A stretch of DNA of 64,000 nt from CBDDGJ01 sp965227805 (GCA_965227805.1 CBDDGJ010000003.1:1472220-1536219), one strand, 5' to 3'. Counted from the first letter of the stretch, positions 37,034 to 45,456 are shown. Translations and numbers: made by a program. Notes: generated by a model from the letters alone, not told the origin.

Positions 37034-37504
37034 ATGATTAGATTTTTCAAGCAAGCCCATTTCCTTAAAATTATCATCATATGCGCCGTTTTTTCGGTAT
37101 CGCTTGGCAGCTGTGCGCGTATTATTGATAATCGCGGTTATGTGTTTGAAGAAGAAAAACTTTCATTATTGAAAACAGGCATAAATACCCAAGATGATAT
37201 TCGGGCGCTTTTAGGTAGCCCGACAATAGAATCGGTTGTTGCGGGCACAGTATTTTTTTATATCTATAGCCGGTTTGAGACTTACACCGTTTTTGCACCG
37301 CAAGAAACCGAAAGACGCGTGCTTGCCATCTATTTTGACGATGAGGGTATATTAAGTGATTATGCTTATTATGGTAAAGAAGACGGGCATATTATTGCCT
37401 ATATCGAGCGTGAAACTGAAACACGCGGAAAAGAATTAACCGTGTTGCAACAAATCTTCGGAAATATTGGACGCTTTGATGCTGGCGCTGGCGGGCGTCC
37501 CTAA
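37034..37504 (+). CDS. bamE: Outer membrane assembly lipoprotein BamE (SmpA/OmlA)
   Basis: BamE is a small lipoprotein of the BAM complex. The 156-residue precursor has a lipoprotein signal ending in the lipobox LGSC with acylated Cys27. The SmpA/OmlA fold follows: 'LLKTGINTQDDIRALLGSPT' is the characteristic helix-turn, then a small beta-sheet with FYIYSRFETYTVF. AGGA precedes the ATG. It is divergent from the bc1 chaperone gene and convergent with the DUF2842 gene. It works with BamA encoded at 19575. Confidence 0.9.
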   Translation: MIRFFKQAHFLKIIIICAVFSVSLGSCARIIDNRGYVFEEEKLSLLKTGINTQDDIRALLGSPTIESVVAGTVFFYIYSRFETYTVFAPQETERRVLAIYFDDEGILSDYAYYGKEDGHIIAYIERETETRGKELTVLQQIFGNIGRFDAGAGGRP

Positions 37505-37508
37505 CGGG

Positions 37509-37733
37509 TTAGTGATGATCGGGGCGTTGCATCCACCAAATAATCACGCCTGCAGGGAGCGTCCATAACAGGCCAGTCACTAAATAAAACAAAAATTCGA
37601 TAAACCCGTTTTGTGGCGCATAATCATTCACCGCGATAAGCATAATGCAAAGCGCATAAAAAAAGAGAAAGAGAAGCAATAAAATCATGCCAATAAACTT
37701 ACGTAGGCGCAGCGGTAAAAGTGGTTTTTTCAT
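37509..37733 (-). CDS. DUF2842 small membrane protein
   Basis: A 74-residue protein with two membrane helices (about 15-36 and 46-66) and the DUF2842 pattern: an N-terminal 'RLRKFIGMILLLLFLFFYAL' and a C-terminal 'LLWTLPAGVIIWWMQRPD'. The family is restricted mostly to Alphaproteobacteria and has no assigned function. It often lies beside the haem A synthase gene, as here, where it is divergent from ctaA across 34 bp. A role connected to cytochrome oxidase biogenesis would be guesswork. Confidence 0.8.
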   Translation of the reverse strand: MKKPLLPLRLRKFIGMILLLLFLFFYALCIMLIAVNDYAPQNGFIEFLFYLVTGLLWTLPAGVIIWWMQRPDHH

Positions 37734-37767
37734 ATCGACTCTTTCGTTAATGTGTTAGCTCATATAT

Positions 37768-38793
37768 ATGAATATGTTAACACAAAAAACGCATAACGAT
37801 AGCCAAAAGCAGGTCGCGCTATGGTTGTTTATCATCAGTGGGCTGGTTGGTCTTATGGTGCTTGTGGGCGGGCTTACGCGGCTTACCGATTCAGGCCTCT
37901 CTATTACTGAATGGCGCCCGCTTATGGGGGCTATTCCCCCATTAAACGCGGCAGACTGGCAGGTGGCGTTTGATAAATATAAGCAAATTCCCGAATATAT
38001 ACAGATCAATGCGGGGATGAGCCTCGCCGAATTTAAGGTAATTTTTTGGTGGGAATGGGCGCATCGCTTTCTGGGACGCCTTGTGGGTGTGGCATTTTTT
38101 ATTCCTTTTATTATATTTTTGTTACAAGGCAAAATTCCACGCAGAAAAGTTTTACCACTTACAGGACTATTTCTGCTTGGCGGCGCGCAAGGGGTTTTGG
38201 GGTGGTATATGGTGCAAAGCGGGCTTAGCGCGCGCGTGGATGTTAGCCAATATCGTTTGGCTGCACATTTGTCCCTAGCCCTGATTATAATGGTAATAAG
38301 TCTGTGGTTTGCCTTTGATTTTTGGCGTGGGGTAAGAGCACGACAAAATAATAAAGCGGTGCGGTTTGCTTTTATCATGGTTGTTCTCGTGCTTTTGCAA
38401 TCTGTTTTGGGGGCTTTTGTTGCGGGCATTGATGCGGGGCTTATGTTTAACACATGGCCGCTTATGGAAGGCGGACTTATCCCGGCGGATGCATTTTCCT
38501 TGTCGCCTTTATGGGTTAATTTTTTTGAAAATCACGCTGCTGTGCAGTTTAATCATCGTATGTTTGCTTATATTCTTTTTGCTTTTGCTTTATGGGGGTG
38601 TGTGTGGTTGCGTAGCCGCGCTGCCATAATTTTGTTTATTTTGATAAGCCTGCAGGCAGGGGTGGGGATTATTACATTATTAGCTGCTGTGCCTATCTGG
38701 CTTGGCTTTTTGCATCAATGCGGCGCGCTTATTGTTTTGGTTTATGCGGTGAGCTATTTGCATAGGGCAAGGTTTTTAGCAGATGACATCTAA
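37768..38793 (+). CDS. ctaA: Haem A synthase (COX15/CtaA type 2)
   Basis: CtaA oxidises the C8 methyl of haem O to give haem A for aa3-type cytochrome oxidase. The 341-residue protein has eight predicted membrane helices. Conserved histidines are visible in 'WWEWAHRFLGRLVG', 'RLAAHLSLAL', 'FNHRMFAYI' and GFLHQCGALI, and the family opening is 'GGLTRLTDSGLSITEWRPL'. It is the last core gene before the mobile region. Two ATGs (37768, 37774) are possible starts, with no clear ribosome site. Confidence 0.93.
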   Translation: MNMLTQKTHNDSQKQVALWLFIISGLVGLMVLVGGLTRLTDSGLSITEWRPLMGAIPPLNAADWQVAFDKYKQIPEYIQINAGMSLAEFKVIFWWEWAHRFLGRLVGVAFFIPFIIFLLQGKIPRRKVLPLTGLFLLGGAQGVLGWYMVQSGLSARVDVSQYRLAAHLSLALIIMVISLWFAFDFWRGVRARQNNKAVRFAFIMVVLVLLQSVLGAFVAGIDAGLMFNTWPLMEGGLIPADAFSLSPLWVNFFENHAAVQFNHRMFAYILFAFALWGCVWLRSRAAIILFILISLQAGVGIITLLAAVPIWLGFLHQCGALIVLVYAVSYLHRARFLADDI

Positions 38794-38932
38794 GGGAGAC
38801 GGATAACCTATCTGACCATTTTGGTGACGGTGACAGGTTTTGATACTTGACGATGTATCTTTACGATGGAAAAAATATCCTGTAATAAACACAATAAGAC
38901 AGCTAAAATTTCAATTTTGGAATAAAATAGTT

Positions 38933-39001
38933 ATGAGTAATAAGGTGCATATTAACACTGAGATTTTGACACAATGTCGTGAGCAAATGGGCTTAAGGTA
39001 A
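38933..39001 (+). pseudogene. N-terminal remnant of an XRE/ImmA-IrrE-type HTH gene, cut by an IS
   Basis: The 22 codons starting at ATG 38933 read MSNKVHINTEILTQCREQMG before the frame runs into the IS end. The pattern 'V-IN-E-L---RE-MGL' is how fused XRE-HTH / ImmA-IrrE (DUF955) metallopeptidase genes begin. These are common as antitoxin-like or phage regulators. Everything after residue 21 is gone; no continuation is visible beyond the IS at 40200. The fragment is short, so the family call rests on a brief motif. Confidence 0.45.
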
Positions 39002-39065
39002 TCCCCCCATAAATTAGTAGTGTTTTGCAGTAGAATTTTCTATCGTTTAGCGAAGGAGATTTACG

Positions 39066-39332
39066 ATGAAACAGAAACGATTTAGTGAGACACAGATTAT
39101 GCAGATATTGAAACAGGCGGAGCAAGGCGTTTCTGTTTCTGAACTGTGCCGCGCGCATGGTATGAGTAGCGCGAGCTTTTACAAATGGCGGAGCAAATAT
39201 GGCGGGATGGATGCGTCGATGATTTCCCAGATGAAAGCCATGGCGGATGAAAACCATCGCCTGAAGCGGATGTATGCTGAGATGAGCATGCAGAATGATT
39301 TGCTGAAGGAAGCCCTTGGAAAAAAGTGGTAA
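39066..39332 (+). CDS. IS3-family OrfA (helix-turn-helix), copy A
   Basis: An 88-residue DNA-binding protein of the transposase_8 type: 'RFSETQIMQILKQAEQGVSV' and 'MSSASFYKWRSKYGGMD' form the helix-turn-helix, followed by a leucine-zipper-like helix. It binds the IS ends and regulates transposition. Just before its stop is A_AAA_AAG (39320-39326) in the zero frame, the standard -1 frameshift heptamer that yields the OrfAB transposase. Confidence 0.93.
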   Translation: MKQKRFSETQIMQILKQAEQGVSVSELCRAHGMSSASFYKWRSKYGGMDASMISQMKAMADENHRLKRMYAEMSMQNDLLKEALGKKW

Positions 39333-40180
39333 GCCCTTCGCTTCGCAAAGGGATAGCGAAATGGGCAGTAAACGATAGAGGCGCGAGTATTCGGCTTGCG
39401 TGTGCCACCTTTTCTATATCACAGACATGCTATCGTTATCAGGCTCGCCTGAGTGATGAGAATGCCGAGATTGCTGACTGGTTGTTACGGTTGACGCATA
39501 CCCATAAGAGGTGGGGTTTTGGTCTGTGTTTTTTGTATTTGCGTAATGTGAAGGGTTTTGGCTGGAACCACAAGCGGGTTTATCGGATTTACCGGGAGTT
39601 AGAGCTTAATTTGCGGATCAAGCCGCGTCAGCGTTTGAAGCGTGCGCGTCCTGCTCCTCTAGCTGTACCGGAGCGTCCCAATGAAGTCTGGTCGATGGAT
39701 TTTATGGCCGACCAGCTCAGCACCGGCAAGGCGTTCCGCACCTTCAATGTATTGGATGACTTCAATCGTGAAGGGTTGGGTATAGAGGTTGATCTATCCT
39801 TACCATCTGAGCGTGTGAAGCGTTCACTGGAGCAGATCATTGAATGGCGTGGTAAACCACGCGTGATACGTTGTGATAATGGCCCTGAATATATCAGTGG
39901 GGCAGTGAGATGCTGGGCAAATAAGCGAGGCATCCGGCTCGCTCATATCCAGCCAGGCAAGCCACAACAGAATGCTTATATTGAACGTTACAACCGCACC
40001 GTCAGCCATGAATGGCTGGAGATGAACGAATTTAATACGATTGAGGAGGCGCAGCTCACGGCAACAAAATGGCTATGGACATATAATAATGAAAGACCTA
40101 ATATGGCTATCGGCGGCATAACACCAGCAATGAAACTGGCTAAAGCCACCAAAACAAAACTGTCTACTTCAGAACCCTAA
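39326..40180 (+). CDS. IS3-family OrfB transposase (DDE integrase core), copy A
   Basis: The 284-residue catalytic half of the transposase has an rve fold with D125 (WSMDFMAD), D184 (RCDNGPEY) and E220 (NAYIERYN), giving the DD35E spacing. An HTH_21-like segment precedes the core. It is normally made as an OrfAB fusion by -1 slippage at 39320-39326 rather than from its own GTG. The frame is intact, so this copy could be active. Confidence 0.93.
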   Translation: MVSPSLRKGIAKWAVNDRGASIRLACATFSISQTCYRYQARLSDENAEIADWLLRLTHTHKRWGFGLCFLYLRNVKGFGWNHKRVYRIYRELELNLRIKPRQRLKRARPAPLAVPERPNEVWSMDFMADQLSTGKAFRTFNVLDDFNREGLGIEVDLSLPSERVKRSLEQIIEWRGKPRVIRCDNGPEYISGAVRCWANKRGIRLAHIQPGKPQQNAYIERYNRTVSHEWLEMNEFNTIEEAQLTATKWLWTYNNERPNMAIGGITPAMKLAKATKTKLSTSEP

Positions 40181-40255
40181 TAATAATGGGGAGATTACCG
40201 GGTTAGATTCTGGATGTCTTTCAGGCGACAGTCATGCCATGAATCAGAGGTTTTA

Positions 40256-41404
40256 TTATCGCCATCTCAGATTTTCCCGCGTAAGCTGCTCTATTTTAGT
40301 AACACCCATAAGTTTCATATCCCGCTCAATTTCTGTTCGCAGATTGCCGAGCGCGCGTTCAACCCCCGCTTGACCAGCGGCGGCAAGGGCATAGAGATAA
40401 AACCGTCCACCAGACACAGCCTTTGCCCCCACCGAGAGTGCCTTTAGCACATGGGTGCCGCGTTGAATGCCGCCTTCACAAATGACATCTATCTTGTCAC
40501 CAACTGCATCACATATTTCAGCAAGCTGATCAAATGGCGCGCGGGCGCCGTCTAATTGTCGTCCGCCATGATTAGAGACCATAATGCCGGTGCATCCAAT
40601 ATCAACAGCGCGTTTTGCATCCTCAACGCTCATAATCCCTTTCAAGGCAAATTCGCCCCCCCATTGGGCGCAAAGTTTTTCGGCATCTTTCCAGCTCATG
40701 GATTGGTCGAGCATGGTGGAGAAATAATCTCCTACAGACATGGCCAAATTGGTTCCCTCACGCACATGCCCCGATAAATGCGGCATATCGAATTTATCTT
40801 TTGTGAAGAAATTCCATGCCCATGCCGGATGCGTTACAAAGCTCAAAAATGAGGATAAGTTAAGGCGGGGCGGGGACGTAAATCCCGTGCGCAAATCCCG
40901 CTCGCGATTGCCCCCCGTAATCGTATCTACCGTTAAAGCCATCACATTAAATTTAGCCGCACGGGCACGTTCAAGCAGAGCATCGTTAAGCCCTCTGTCT
41001 TTATGGAAATAAAATTGGAACATTTTCGGCCCCGGTGCTATCTCAGCAATATCTTCAACCGTTACCGTTGCCAGCGAAGATACTCCAAACATGGTGCCAT
41101 ATTGGGTTGCAGCTTTTGCTACAGCACGTTCACCTTCATGATGAAATAAGCGTTGCAGAGCAGTTGGCGCGCAATAGATAGGCATATCCAGTTTTTGCCC
41201 CATAACATCAACCGACATATCAATCGTCTCGACGCCTGCAAGAACAGTGGGCACCAGATCAACGCTTTCATAAGCAGATGTGTTACGCTGATATGTCACC
41301 TCGTCATCTGCGGCCCCATCAATATAATGGAAGATAGGCGCTGGCAAACGTTTTTGAGCAAGCCGACGAAAATCTCTAAAATTATGACAATTCTGTAATC
41401 GCAT
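40256..41404 (-). CDS. lldD: FMN-dependent L-lactate dehydrogenase (alpha-hydroxy-acid oxidase family)
   Basis: LldD oxidises L-lactate to pyruvate, passing electrons to the respiratory chain. The 382-residue TIM barrel begins 'MRLQNCHNFRDFRRLAQKRLPA' in part and has the active-site signature SNHGGRQLDG with catalytic His279. ATG 41404 is chosen because AAGGGGG precedes it and it gives the usual length; a longer TTG-started frame is ignored. It stands alone between IS copy A and a metallo-hydrolase gene. Related glycolate or mandelate oxidases are less likely from length and N-terminus. Confidence 0.87.
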   Translation of the reverse strand: MRLQNCHNFRDFRRLAQKRLPAPIFHYIDGAADDEVTYQRNTSAYESVDLVPTVLAGVETIDMSVDVMGQKLDMPIYCAPTALQRLFHHEGERAVAKAATQYGTMFGVSSLATVTVEDIAEIAPGPKMFQFYFHKDRGLNDALLERARAAKFNVMALTVDTITGGNRERDLRTGFTSPPRLNLSSFLSFVTHPAWAWNFFTKDKFDMPHLSGHVREGTNLAMSVGDYFSTMLDQSMSWKDAEKLCAQWGGEFALKGIMSVEDAKRAVDIGCTGIMVSNHGGRQLDGARAPFDQLAEICDAVGDKIDVICEGGIQRGTHVLKALSVGAKAVSGGRFYLYALAAAGQAGVERALGNLRTEIERDMKLMGVTKIEQLTRENLRWR

Positions 41405-41566
41405 AGCCCCCTTAATATTATGCTTTAGACCGAAGCGGCAAGACAAATATTTTTGTATGGTAGCTTACAGGCAATAAATCTGTCCAGCCGCCAAAATATT
41501 TTATTACTAAGATTATCCCCCTTTAATCTGGAATATTACGGAAATCAACGTTTTTCGCATAAGGAT

Positions 41567-42424
41567 TTATTCATAATAGGCAGGCGATTTATTTAAGCTG
41601 CGGGCAAGCGCCGCATCATGCTCAATCCATAAAGTCGCTTGGCGCTCATCTAATAATGCCTCGATTTTTTTCATTGCTGTCAAAGTTTGCGGACGGCTAA
41701 AATTAAATACCGGCACGGCTTTTAAGTCACGCGATATGCGGAAATGATAGAGATCACCTGATAGTAAAATGCGTCCCGTTTTCGGCAAATCAAGATATAA
41801 TAGCTGGTGACCTGGTGTATGCCCCGGCGCAGAAATTATCTCAACCACACCATCACCAAAAACATCATAATCACCATCAAGCTCAAGCCGGTCTGTATGT
41901 TCTAGCTTATCAAGAAGCGCGGGCTGAACACCCAAAATCGGTGCACCTTGCCAGTTAAACGCGGCCTCATATTCGGCTGCCTGCACGAGCCATGTCGCAT
42001 TGGTAAACATATTGGCCGCGCCGGCATGGTCAAAATGAATATGCGATAAAGCCAGATAATCAATATCATCGGGCGTAAGGTTTATCGCGGCTAATTGGTC
42101 TATGAGGGATATATCATAACGCAATATCATTCCAGATTCAGGGTCAGGGGTAATATCGCCTTGCCCAACAAGGGCGAGGGGCAATCCAGCGTCCCATAAT
42201 ATATATTTGCCCTTATGATGCACCACATAGCATGGCACAAACATTTCGCGCACGGCTGTATCCTCATTGTCTATGCCAAAAAAGTCAATAGTCTGATAGC
42301 GTATCTCGCCGCAATCCATCACATAGAGCTGTGTTTGTGCTGTGCGCTCACAAGCAGCACTAAATCCTACCAGTAAAAGCATCGCCATGGCATTACGAAT
42401 AAAAACATTACGGATAAAAATCAT
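41567..42424 (-). CDS. Metallo-beta-lactamase-fold hydrolase, AttM/AiiA lactonase-like
   Basis: A 285-residue exported protein. A hydrophobic N-terminus (about 1-24) ends at FSAAC, which could be a signal peptide or a poor lipobox at Cys25. The zinc motif HxHxDH is complete (H128, H130, D132, H133 in LSHIHFDHAG), with later histidines in 'SAPGHTPGHQLLY' and 'SGDLYHFRI'. Overall layout matches N-acyl-homoserine lactonase-like enzymes, but an export signal is unusual for quorum-quenching lactonases, so the substrate is open. GGGAGGAA precedes the ATG. Confidence 0.75.
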   Translation of the reverse strand: MIFIRNVFIRNAMAMLLLVGFSAACERTAQTQLYVMDCGEIRYQTIDFFGIDNEDTAVREMFVPCYVVHHKGKYILWDAGLPLALVGQGDITPDPESGMILRYDISLIDQLAAINLTPDDIDYLALSHIHFDHAGAANMFTNATWLVQAAEYEAAFNWQGAPILGVQPALLDKLEHTDRLELDGDYDVFGDGVVEIISAPGHTPGHQLLYLDLPKTGRILLSGDLYHFRISRDLKAVPVFNFSRPQTLTAMKKIEALLDERQATLWIEHDAALARSLNKSPAYYE

Positions 42425-42569
42425 GCGCTATTCCTCCCACTTTACCCATATTAACTATCCGCAAAATGGCAAAGAAAAGCAAGTCATATATATGACTAAA
42501 CCCGGGTTTTATCTTGACGCGATGCGAACATATTTCTAGCATTACGCGATAAAGTAAAGGAAGCGAACG

Positions 42570-42776
42570 ATAAAACTTTATCAATTCAACACGTCACCAT
42601 TTGCAGAGAAAATCCGGCGGGCGATGAATTATAAAGCGATTGCTTTTGAAGCAATAGTTGTTGCGCGCATCAAAGTCGGTGAGGGTAAATATGCCGATGT
42701 AACACCGACAGGAAAACTTACGTCCATCAAAGATGGTGATGAGCCAGTTACAGCTAACAATAAACCTGAGGAGTAA
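42570..42776 (+). pseudogene. Glutathione S-transferase N-terminal domain remnant
   Basis: A 68-codon frame reads IKLYQFNTSPFAEKIRRAMN then 'YKAIAFEAIVV...VTPTGKLTSIKDGDE', which is the thioredoxin-like N-terminal half of a GST (substrate-binding 'PTGK-xxIKDGD'). It lacks an ATG: the codon in start position is ATA, behind AAAGGAAG. It stops after 68 codons with no C-terminal helical domain. It is best seen as a decayed gene start. Confidence 0.55.
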
Positions 42777-42780
42777 TTTT

Positions 42781-42966
42781 ATGAAACATATAAACCGTCC
42801 CAAACGTTTGCGCCGTAGCCAGCTTGCTGTGCCTGGCATATCGGAAAAAATGCTGACCAAAGCCGCTGCCTCTAACGCTGATCACGTATTTTGTGATCTG
42901 GAAGATGCTGTTGCGCCATCTGCCAAGGTCGGTGCGCGCAAGACCCGAATTCATTCGTTCAGATAA
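42781..42966 (+). pseudogene. HpcH/HpaI-family CoA-ester lyase (malyl-CoA-lyase-like), 5' fragment
   Basis: ATG 42781 opens a frame with KRLRRSQLAVPGISEKML and 'ADHVFCDLEDAVAPSAK', the N-terminus of the citrate lyase beta / malyl-CoA lyase family (the DLEDAV aspartate-glutamate pair helps bind Mg). Similarity ends at GARK (about 42942), where a transposase fragment begins; seven alien residues and a stop follow. The barrel and active site are therefore lost. The gene begins only 4 bp after the GST remnant, so the two were probably adjacent in one operon. Confidence 0.65.
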
Positions 42967-43261
42967 CGGCCCCGAATTTGTGTCCGAAACTTTCCAAACA
43001 TGGCTTAAACGCGTTGGAATTGAGCCAATCCACATCTACCCAGGCTCGCCATGGGAGCATGGATATAACGAGCGTTTCAACGGTACATTGAGAAATGAAA
43101 TCCTAAACGTAACCTGGTTTCAAACCAAACAGCAAGCCCAAGCCACAATCAATTGCTGGGTCAAAGAATATAACCATATCCGCCCGCATCAAGGCTTAGG
43201 AATGAAGCCACCAATATCCGAAACTATGACCCTAAAATTGGCTCAAACAAACGGGGCGTGA
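42941..43261 (+). pseudogene. IS3-family transposase OrfB, C-terminal fragment
   Basis: The frame from about 42941 encodes 'RPEFIRSDNGPEFVSETF' and later 'SPWEHGYNERFNGTLRNEIL', the second Asp and the Glu of a DDE integrase core, then 'NHIRPHQGLGMKPP' and a stop. About 106 residues remain. The sequence differs from both complete IS types in the window, so it is a third, older IS3-family element whose 5' part is missing. It truncates the lyase gene in front of it. Confidence 0.8.
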
Positions 43262-43318
43262 CATTAGTATATAGAACGCTAGAGGTGTTTACGTATCATC
43301 GCGCGTAGATGTTTCACC

Positions 43319-44086
43319 TTAATTCAAACTGGCTTTCTCCTGATCCTCTACCCCTTTTATAAACACTGTAAGCGCTTCTTTGCTATCTGGGTCTAGCACG
43401 TCAAAATCAAATCCACGAGCAAGCTCGGCGAGCAGAGGGTAATTAAAAATATCTGGTCGTTTATTCGCTTCGAACTCGTAGCACGAGCCACTTGTATCCA
43501 AGCGACTTTTGATTGTCTTTATTACATAGTCGTCTGATTTCTCATAGGCTTTATGGAATAACGCTTTTGTCTTTTCTGTATCCCAAATGTGATCAGCTAA
43601 AAATTCCGCAGGTCTCACATCCCCAAATCTGCCCACATCGCCAGTTTCAAAAACCTGTTTGAGTGGGTTTTTGATTTTTTCAATGAGATTTTGCGAAGCG
43701 CTAGATGTAATAAATTCAGAACCGATGAGCAGGCCGCGATTGGGTTTTCCACCCAACACGCACACCAAATGCAACGCAAGACAGTTAATTGATAATAAGG
43801 ATAGAGTTTGTTTTGTTTCATTCAGCTTTTCACTCAAGAAACTTACGGTTGTTTCGGCGCCTATAGTATGAAAAACTTTATCCAGTATGCTTATTAATTG
43901 TCCAGCACTGCTATATGGCGCATTTACTGCCATAATATCATAACCAACCAGCCATAGCGCATTAAGCAACTTAATGGCAGTAGCATTATTTTTAATAATA
44001 GTGGCATCACTCTTGTATAGAGAAATAATAGCGTTGAGAAATTCCTTAATTTTCGAATATCCTTCACTGTCTACTTTTTTATCCAC
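43319..44086 (-). CDS. C-terminal part of split KAP NTPase (255 codons, -1 frame)
   Basis: A helical, 255-residue protein with no motif that I recognise, reading as the continuation of the KAP NTPase gene upstream. Its first codons overlap the end of that gene by 16 bases in the -1 frame. If the ribosome slips back at AAAAAAG (44080-44074 on this strand), the product reads DELRAWIKK then VDSEGYSKIKEFLN without interruption. Bacterial KAP proteins often have such a helical C-terminal region after the NTPase. The GTG at 44086 could also start it independently. It is listed separately because the sequence does not decide between frameshift mutation, programmed slippage and two genes. Confidence 0.6.
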   Translation of the reverse strand: MDKKVDSEGYSKIKEFLNAIISLYKSDATIIKNNATAIKLLNALWLVGYDIMAVNAPYSSAGQLISILDKVFHTIGAETTVSFLSEKLNETKQTLSLLSINCLALHLVCVLGGKPNRGLLIGSEFITSSASQNLIEKIKNPLKQVFETGDVGRFGDVRPAEFLADHIWDTEKTKALFHKAYEKSDDYVIKTIKSRLDTSGSCYEFEANKRPDIFNYPLLAELARGFDFDVLDPDSKEALTVFIKGVEDQEKASLN

Positions 44087-45456
44087 GCACGAAGCTCATC
44101 TTGCATTTTTTCTGTAGTGTTGTCAGATGTAAGAAAAGCATAAATAATGGATTTTGTGACTGTGTCAGGCGGGATAAATTTTGAAAAATACATATCATAA
44201 ACCGTCGTATCGGCGATCCCACCGCGGCTTATCACTTTTTCGTCAGAACCTGACTCCCAGTAAACCCGGGCATAGTGACCATGAGCCACAAATTCGTGAT
44301 GTAAGAGTCCCGATAATCTCGGAAATAATATTACTAAAATATTTTTTTGTTGGGGACTTAACGAGGCAATCGGAGCACTTAAGCGTTCGAAATCATCTTC
44401 ATTTTGCGCGAGTTTACTGCGCGCACTAAAAGCACCCTCCCCGAAAAGGTAGTCCTTATTGTTTCGTATCCATATCCATGTAGGATTATCAAAAACCCTA
44501 AATGCCTCCATTGCAATTAAGTCAACTATATCAATCTCACCGCCGAGCGATAGATAGGTAGAAATGATTGCATTCAAAAAGCGTACAATATCGCGCGGTT
44601 TGTTAATATAGTGAAATAAATCAGCGCTCACTACCGTTTCCCATCGATAATTTTCTTCCTCGATACGATCGAAAAACGGTTTTAATTTAGTCTCAAGCAT
44701 TGAAAGTAATTTAGTCGGGGTGGGTGTTGGCAACGCGATTGGAAGTTGGACTATCTTTTCCAAATAAGATGCATTGGTTTGCTTAAGTTTTTCATCAAGG
44801 CATGTTCCCACATAAGCGCGATCATAGGATAGAATATAAGTGACATAGGGTAATTGCCCCACAGTTTTAACCAGCTGTAGCATTGTGCGTATTTCATCCG
44901 CTTCTAGTCGATCTAGATCATCAATGATTACAATAAGGGGCTGTTTAGCCTTCGCAAGCACTTCACATATTTTATTATATTGCGTTTCAAGCGACGTATC
45001 TTTTTGCAAACAGGGAATTACTTTTTTTATAAAATTCACATAAATATTGCCACCTATACCATTTGTAAAAGAGTTTATTCCATATTTGAGAACTGGCGAA
45101 CTCAATTCGGCAAATTTACCGATTGCTTTCAAAATAGCTTTATTATTCCCGAAAATGTCCTTTGCGCTGTCATACAAAAACCGAAAATAGGCAGCTATCA
45201 AGTCATCTCGACCAGAATATAGCCACGGTTTGAACTCTATCACCTTTGTGTCGGGCAATCGCTCTTCCAATGCCTTTTTAACGAAATTGATGTAAGTGGT
45301 TTTTCCGCTCCCCCACTCCCCCTCAATGCCAATCACAATGCCATCCGAGCCTTGAATATTTTCCAAGATTTCTGCTGTCAACTCAGCCGATGGGTAGTAT
45401 CCTAGCAAATCATCGTTTGCATCATCTTTTGGTTTATCCGTTTCTAATTTTTGCAT
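44071..45456 (-). CDS. KAP family P-loop NTPase
   Basis: A 461-residue protein with Walker A GEWGSGKTT (46-54), the KAP-typical FKPWLYSGRDDL (about 76-87), and Walker B IIDDLDR (177-183). KAP NTPases are STAND-like ATPases, often membrane-associated. Several are parts of phage-defence systems (for example QatA). The usual membrane insert between Walker A and B may be the 'SSPVLKYGINSF...NFIKKVI' stretch, which is only weakly hydrophobic. AAGGAA precedes the ATG. It ends at a stop directly after a slippery heptamer. The neighbours (Fic, recombinase remnant, IS) mark a defence-island-like setting. Confidence 0.82.
   Translation of the reverse strand: MQKLETDKPKDDANDDLLGYYPSAELTAEILENIQGSDGIVIGIEGEWGSGKTTYINFVKKALEERLPDTKVIEFKPWLYSGRDDLIAAYFRFLYDSAKDIFGNNKAILKAIGKFAELSSPVLKYGINSFTNGIGGNIYVNFIKKVIPCLQKDTSLETQYNKICEVLAKAKQPLIVIIDDLDRLEADEIRTMLQLVKTVGQLPYVTYILSYDRAYVGTCLDEKLKQTNASYLEKIVQLPIALPTPTPTKLLSMLETKLKPFFDRIEEENYRWETVVSADLFHYINKPRDIVRFLNAIISTYLSLGGEIDIVDLIAMEAFRVFDNPTWIWIRNNKDYLFGEGAFSARSKLAQNEDDFERLSAPIASLSPQQKNILVILFPRLSGLLHHEFVAHGHYARVYWESGSDEKVISRGGIADTTVYDMYFSKFIPPDTVTKSIIYAFLTSDNTTEKMQDELRAWIKK
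44074..44080 (-). promoter_or_regulatory. Candidate -1 ribosomal frameshift site in the KAP gene
   Basis: On the coding strand the last sense codons are ATA AAA AAG followed by TAG, giving A_AAA_AAG in the zero frame. This is the heptamer that bacterial IS3 elements use for -1 slippage. A slip would bypass the TAG and join the 461- and 255-codon frames. No Shine-Dalgarno-like stimulator or stem-loop was verified around it. A one-base loss from an A7 run would look the same. Confidence 0.45.

Larger units (their letters stand above)
38997..40199 (+). mobile_element. IS3-family insertion sequence, copy A (complete, 1203 bp)
   Basis: The element is bounded by imperfect inverted repeats: GGTAATCCCCCCAT at the left and, read inward, GGTAATCTCCCCAT at the right. 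It carries orfA and orfB in the IS3 -1 frameshift arrangement. No target-site duplication is visible (CTTAA on the left, GGGTT on the right), so the flanks may have been rearranged. Its proteins are identical to those of copy C at 57332-58534. The left end differs from copies B and C by one base (CAT/CGT after the C-run). Confidence 0.9.

Noticed and set aside
37755..38453. 232-codon minus-strand frame opposite ctaA
   Set aside because: It is antisense to a clear haem A synthase gene and has no protein-family features.
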